This document shows positions 18,676 to 21,914 of a stretch of DNA of 21,914 nt, in pieces (position 1 is the first letter of the stretch; each line of letters starts with the position of its first letter). The stretch is from Chara braunii (taxonomy: Eukaryota > Streptophyta > Charophyceae > Charales > Characeae): NCBI GenBank assembly GCA_003427395.1, contig BFEA01000021.1:4883765-4905678 (forward strand). Direction: 5' to 3'. The translations under genes were made by a program, and so were the position numbers. The notes below the pieces were generated by a model. The model was not told the origin of the DNA. It saw only the letters and a list, made by a program, of their open reading frames with translations, and searched no databases.

Positions 18676-19406
18676 CTCGAGCGACTAGGGAAACAGAACC
18701 CTAAAGGATCTTTTGGTCTCGAGTATGGTTTGCCCAAGCATAAGGATCTCCTGAGATGGCGCCCTATATCCCCTACATTTTCGGAGTCAACAAGGTCGAC
18801 CTCATCACGAGTTGCTAAGGCTCTGAACTACCTGTTGTTCGCATTACCTTCAAGGTCTAACTTTAATCTTAAATCCGTAGATAGGTTTACGGATGGGCTT
18901 AGTAGAATGGACGATGTGTTGGGTAGACTTTCGGAGGTTCTTGATGTAGTTTCTGCCTCTTCTGACGTGAAAGACATGTTCATATTGTTGCCTCGGAACG
19001 ATATCCGTAACGTCGTGTCCTAATTGTTGTCTTTCTTCCGGTTAAGGAATTACCGAGGGGTAAATGTGGCTCGACGGGGGAAAGGTACCTTTTTATCCTT
19101 TGGTTCCCATCGGCCTGATTGTATTCTGGTTTCCTTACAAGCAATTGGCGATTGGCTTTTGGGTCCTTCGAGAACTTCGATTCATGTTCGTCTAAGTTGG
19201 CCAAGGTTGGCATTATCACTAGTACTTTGTGTTGGGTCTTTCGACTTTCATCGGATAGGTTCAGGAGGATGATTGTTTTTCTCGTCGTCCGGCGGGAGCT
19301 GATCCTGCCTAACTATCCAATGAAACTGATTACTCGGGCTTTCTCTTATTTTGCTGAGAAATCTAGTTCGGTGGAGGCTTCTATTGTGGCTCGTATGACA
19401 TCATGA
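18676..19406 (+). pseudogene. PLE reverse transcriptase, catalytic YxDD region lost
   Basis: Frame 1 continues past the stop at 18673: GLPKHKDLLRWRPISPTF (about 18727-18780), SRVAKALNYLLFALP, then the motif A block SSDVKDMFILLP (Asp at 18964 and 18973), and after a stop at 19021, RGVNVARRGKGTFL (about 19054-19095). These match the fingers and palm of PLE-type RTs. Beyond about 19150 the reading moves to frame 3 and looks like the extreme C-terminal tail (KLAKVG, then NYPMKLITRAFSYFAEKS). The segment that should carry the invariant YxDD motif is missing, so an internal deletion near 19150-19190 is inferred. No active enzyme is possible. Confidence 0.75.
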
Positions 19407-19480
19407 GGTTTCCGCTGGCGGTTTGGCTTTTATTGTGGCTCGTATGACGTCATGAGGTTTCAACTGGCGGTTTGGCAATG
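19383..19480. repeat. 49-bp tandem duplication at right pseudo-LTR boundary
   Basis: ATTGTGGCTCGTATGAC begins at 19383 and again at 19432. Each unit runs through TCATGAGGTTT and CTGGCGGTTTGGC. The second unit leads into the right pseudo-LTR, so the repeat straddles its start. Confidence 0.85.
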
Positions 19481-20575
19481 TTGCCTTACCTAGACTCTAA
19501 AGCCCGACATCGGTCACTTCAGCTAGCGGGTAGGGTGGCTTGCTTTACTTTTCCAGTTTTGTGTTGGTTTTTTAGGGATGGCATGCTTTAGCGCCTGCTT
19601 AGAGGGGCAGCCTTCTTTGCACCCACCCGTCCCGTTTGGGTCCAACCTATTTTCTTGGGCCTAGGATTGATGGGCGTCTGAACCGTCGGACCTTGGTCCC
19701 ATGGGGTCTGCCTTCCAGGATTTTGGCAGCGCATGTCTTTTCCGCCTATACCGCCTTCCTGACCCTCTCTAACCTCTGGACTTCTGACGGACCGGCGGTT
19801 TTGAGGACCTATTCCTCCTTGCTTCTACTATATCTAGGCGATGGACGTTGCCGGTGTCCTCTCCGCCTTTGCGTATGCCCACTGACGGGCTGATTTGCAT
19901 CCCGATGGTGTGGCCTTTGGCCTGCTTTCGTGCCTTCTGAGAGCGCGTGGTTTGAAGGACATCTATGGTTAGGTCTGGGAAGCTGCTACTTCGCAATGTG
20001 CCATGGGAATGTTTTTGTCCTCCTCACCTTCGTAATTGTGCTTCGACGCGCTGTTCAATCTTTGGGAGTCACTCCTCAACGAAGCACCCCCTTCAGCATT
20101 CATGGCGAGATTTATCTTCGCCTCGGTCTGTAGCGGAGCGCCGAGAGTTGTTTCTTGTGTGTTTTTGGCTGGTTCTCCTGTGTATTTGCTTGGTGTTAGC
20201 GGGGTTGGATTGACTGATCATCCCTTTGTTGTCTCTATGACGCTCTTTCGTTGCGGGGGCTTCCACACAGGGGTTCGGGGATTGACATCTGATGGGACTT
20301 CGGTACGGTATCACGTCGTTGGGTTCGAATGTAGCAGTGTACGATAGACTATTTAAGGAGGCAAGGCTATGGTATTGGCCTCCTAAGTTGAATTGTGGTT
20401 CGATGATGATCAAGGTACCTCCTGATAACGCTAATGGCGGGGTAGTAAAAACGCGTTGAGGGATGGCCGCATCAGTTTGAGGCTGGATATGGTGGATTGA
20501 GTCTTTGACTCTTTGGGGTTGGAATCCAACATCATATGTCTCATGCTTTATTTCGGGTTTTTTATTCTCTTTTGT
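19464..20575 (+). repeat. PLE right pseudo-LTR
   Basis: 1112 bp matching 14177-15417, with scattered substitutions, lacking the 82-bp duplication and a segment of about 100 bp. The conserved TATTTAA is at 20350-20356. Confidence 0.9.
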
Positions 20576-21047
20576 ACAAAGCACTTTGCCCATGACACAT
20601 TCAAATATAACGCCTTGGCGTTATATTCAAAGGGGTGTTCTATTCGAAGAAAACTGAATAAAAAGTATTAAAAATAAAAAACGGATTTTTTAAGGGTAAG
20701 TCGAATGTAACACCTGACGTTATTTTCGGGTGAAGTTTGTAGGGGGATGAATGGAGTGAGTGAGCACATCATGCACACAACTCACCAATTATGAAGAAGC
20801 GGGAACTACGAAGAAAGAAAGCGAGCCAAGACTAATGGACTTAATTTCTACACGCAACCAAAGGAGAGCCCTAGTGGGGAGGACTAGGTAGGGTAGGGTA
20901 TGCAAGGAGAACCATTATGCGACACACAAGGGAATGGCCAAGATAAAATCATAGCATGAAATAGTCACACACCCTGAAATTTCAAATTTGTATATCATCA
21001 AACAATATAATAGAGTATATATGACGATATATATATATATATATATA
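20576..21047. other. No gene seen; palindrome and AT-rich sequence
   Basis: Contains a perfect inverted repeat at 20605-20626 (ATATAACGCC, 2-nt loop, GGCGTTATAT) and ends in an (AT)n tract at 21027-21047. No open frame of interest. Confidence 0.5.
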
Positions 21048-21133
21048 CAGTAACTGGCGTTCGGAACAGGTCAAACGCCCGAACGTATGGGACCCCTTGG
21101 GGATGCGTTCGGTCGTTCGGGCCGAACACGGAT

Positions 21134-21170
<37 letters not shown>

Positions 21171-21775
21171 AAACAAGATATGTTATGAAGAAAAATAAAT
21201 TGAACAAGATTTGCCTGAGCATTACATCCAAATTCCTTACCAAATTTGAAATAAAAATAAAATACAGAGAACAAATACAAATAATAAAAAATAACCAAAA
21301 AAAATATAAAAATTGGTGAGTGCGCAAGCACGTTTTTGACACCACCATCTTTGGCAATTTTTTATTTTTTTTTGGCACAGCTAAATGCCCTGAAATTTAC
21401 AGATGTGTACTTCAAATAATGCAAAATCCACTATTTTTTTTTTTTAATAACAAAATTGTTTAGACCCCGAACTGAAGTGAAAAAAAAAAGTAAAAAGTGA
21501 AACAAAACGTGGGCGAGCACGTTTTGACACCACCATCTTTGGCGATTTTTAGTTCTTATTTGGCTAAGCCAAATGACGTAAAAATTTATAGGCATATACC
21601 TCACGTCATAGAGAACTACAAAAAAAACTTCAGAAAAAAAACATTATGTTTAGGCCCTGAAATATTTTTTGGCGGGGGCCGAATGCTGTCGAGTTCGGAC
21701 CCCGTACGGGACCCGGAACGCCTGTACGTATAGAGGTCGGCCCGGGGACCTCCGCACATACGGGCTGGTGACCCT
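21048..21775. mobile_element. Longer relative of the 385-701 transposon, inverted
   Basis: The ends, CAGTAACTGGCG and (read inward from the right) AGGGTCACCAGCC, are weak inverted repeats. A second pair just inside, GGCGTTCGGAA and GGCGTTCCGGG, is clearer. The element sits in a TA-repeat target, so a duplication cannot be read. About 85 bp near 21178-21262 match 476-560 in reverse orientation, including the same adjacent homopolymer (here A). The right half is made of two diverged tandem units of about 188 bp. No transposase is present, so it would be non-autonomous. Confidence 0.5.
21308..21660. repeat. Two diverged tandem units, about 188 bp each
   Basis: GACACCACCATCTTTGGC occurs exactly at 21338-21355 and 21526-21543. 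Around each copy are a preceding GAGCACG/AAGCACG, a following AATGCC/AATGAC segment with TTTA-AG and a TTTAGGCCC/TTTAGACCC segment, in the same order. Confidence 0.65.
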
Positions 21776-21823
21776 ATATATATATATATATTTGTGACGA
21801 TATATATATATATATATATATTT
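21774..21823. repeat. Interrupted (TA)n tract
   Basis: Two TA runs separated by TTTGTGACGA. The same TGACGATATATAT sequence also occurs left of the transposon at 21022, consistent with the element having landed in one TA tract. Confidence 0.85.
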
Positions 21824-21914
21824 GCCTCTAGTGCCAGCGGCGTGTCTGGAGTGTATTTTTTGGCTGTGACAGACCTTTCTTTGTTTCGTGGGTGTTTTGC
21901 TGGCTTGTGATGGG
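21824..21914 (+). repeat. Fragment of hammerhead-bearing family, cut by window end
   Basis: Matches 10117-10207 nearly end to end, differing at about ten positions. The match runs to the last base of the window, so the rest of the copy, including any hammerhead motif, would lie outside. Confidence 0.8.

Larger units (their letters stand above)
14177..20575 (+). mobile_element. Degenerate Penelope-like element with pseudo-LTRs
   Basis: Long direct repeats (14177-15417 and 19464-20575) flank an internal region that encodes, in order, a CCHC zinc knuckle, a SAP-like segment, a GIY-YIG endonuclease, a linker and a PLE-type reverse transcriptase. GIY-YIG plus RT is diagnostic of Penelope-like elements. 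The nuclease lying before the RT matches the permuted (Chlamys/Naiad) branch reported from the green lineage and others. The repeats lack TG...CA ends, which fits pseudo-LTRs and not true LTRs. Stops, frameshifts and loss of the RT catalytic YxDD segment show it is dead. No target duplication was found. Orientation is + by coding direction. Confidence 0.85.

Noticed and set aside
20884-20902. GGTAGGGTAGGGTA as a telomere-type repeat
   Set aside because: Only two or three units, not the TTTAGGG plant unit, and no extended array.

Overview
The window reads as a eukaryotic, streptophyte-type repeat-rich intergenic region with no intact host protein-coding gene. Evidence for this: a U6 snRNA-derived sequence with a poly-A tail, a Ty3/Gypsy element primed by plant-type initiator tRNA-Met, a Penelope-like element (PLE) whose GIY-YIG domain lies before its reverse transcriptase, long (CT)n, (TG)n and (AT)n tracts, and poly-T/poly-A runs. 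From memory, the gag/pol and PLE proteins most resemble repeat families of the charophyte alga Chara. That attribution is inference and was not checked by any search.

Layout. 1-955: AT-rich sequence with a G-rich run and a 317-bp transposon bounded by a perfect 9-bp target duplication. 956-9055: a U6 snRNA retrocopy (poly-A tail, no Pol III terminator) split in two by an 8-kb Ty3/Gypsy element (1027-8998) with 4-bp target duplications, TG...CA LTRs, primer-binding site, polypurine tract, gag, protease, RT, RNase H, integrase and a C-terminal chromodomain. Gag and pol are broken by many stops and frameshifts. The two LTRs differ by about 4% (hand count) plus indels. 9056-9871: no gene seen. 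9872-10728: a family carrying hammerhead-ribozyme-like motifs, with two direct copies exactly 702 bp apart and a third, inverted copy. 10741-14176: no recognised gene, two microsatellites and several palindromes. 14177-20575: a degenerate PLE with long direct repeats (pseudo-LTRs) around an internal region that reads CCHC zinc knuckle, SAP-like segment, GIY-YIG nuclease, linker, RT. Its RT lacks the YxDD part. 20576-21914: palindromes, AT repeats, a longer inverted relative of the first transposon with internal tandem repeats, and, at the window edge, another fragment of the hammerhead family.

How the parts relate. The window is a record of nested insertion: a LINE-type machinery probably made the U6 retrocopy, and a Gypsy element then landed inside it. 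The most novel candidate is the hammerhead-bearing family. A core with CTGATGA, GAAAC and a GTC cleavage site recurs at a 702-bp period, which is the arrangement expected if tandem transcripts self-cleave into about 700-nt RNAs that could circularise, as in plant retrozymes and in PLEs. The copies here are decayed, so activity is not claimed.
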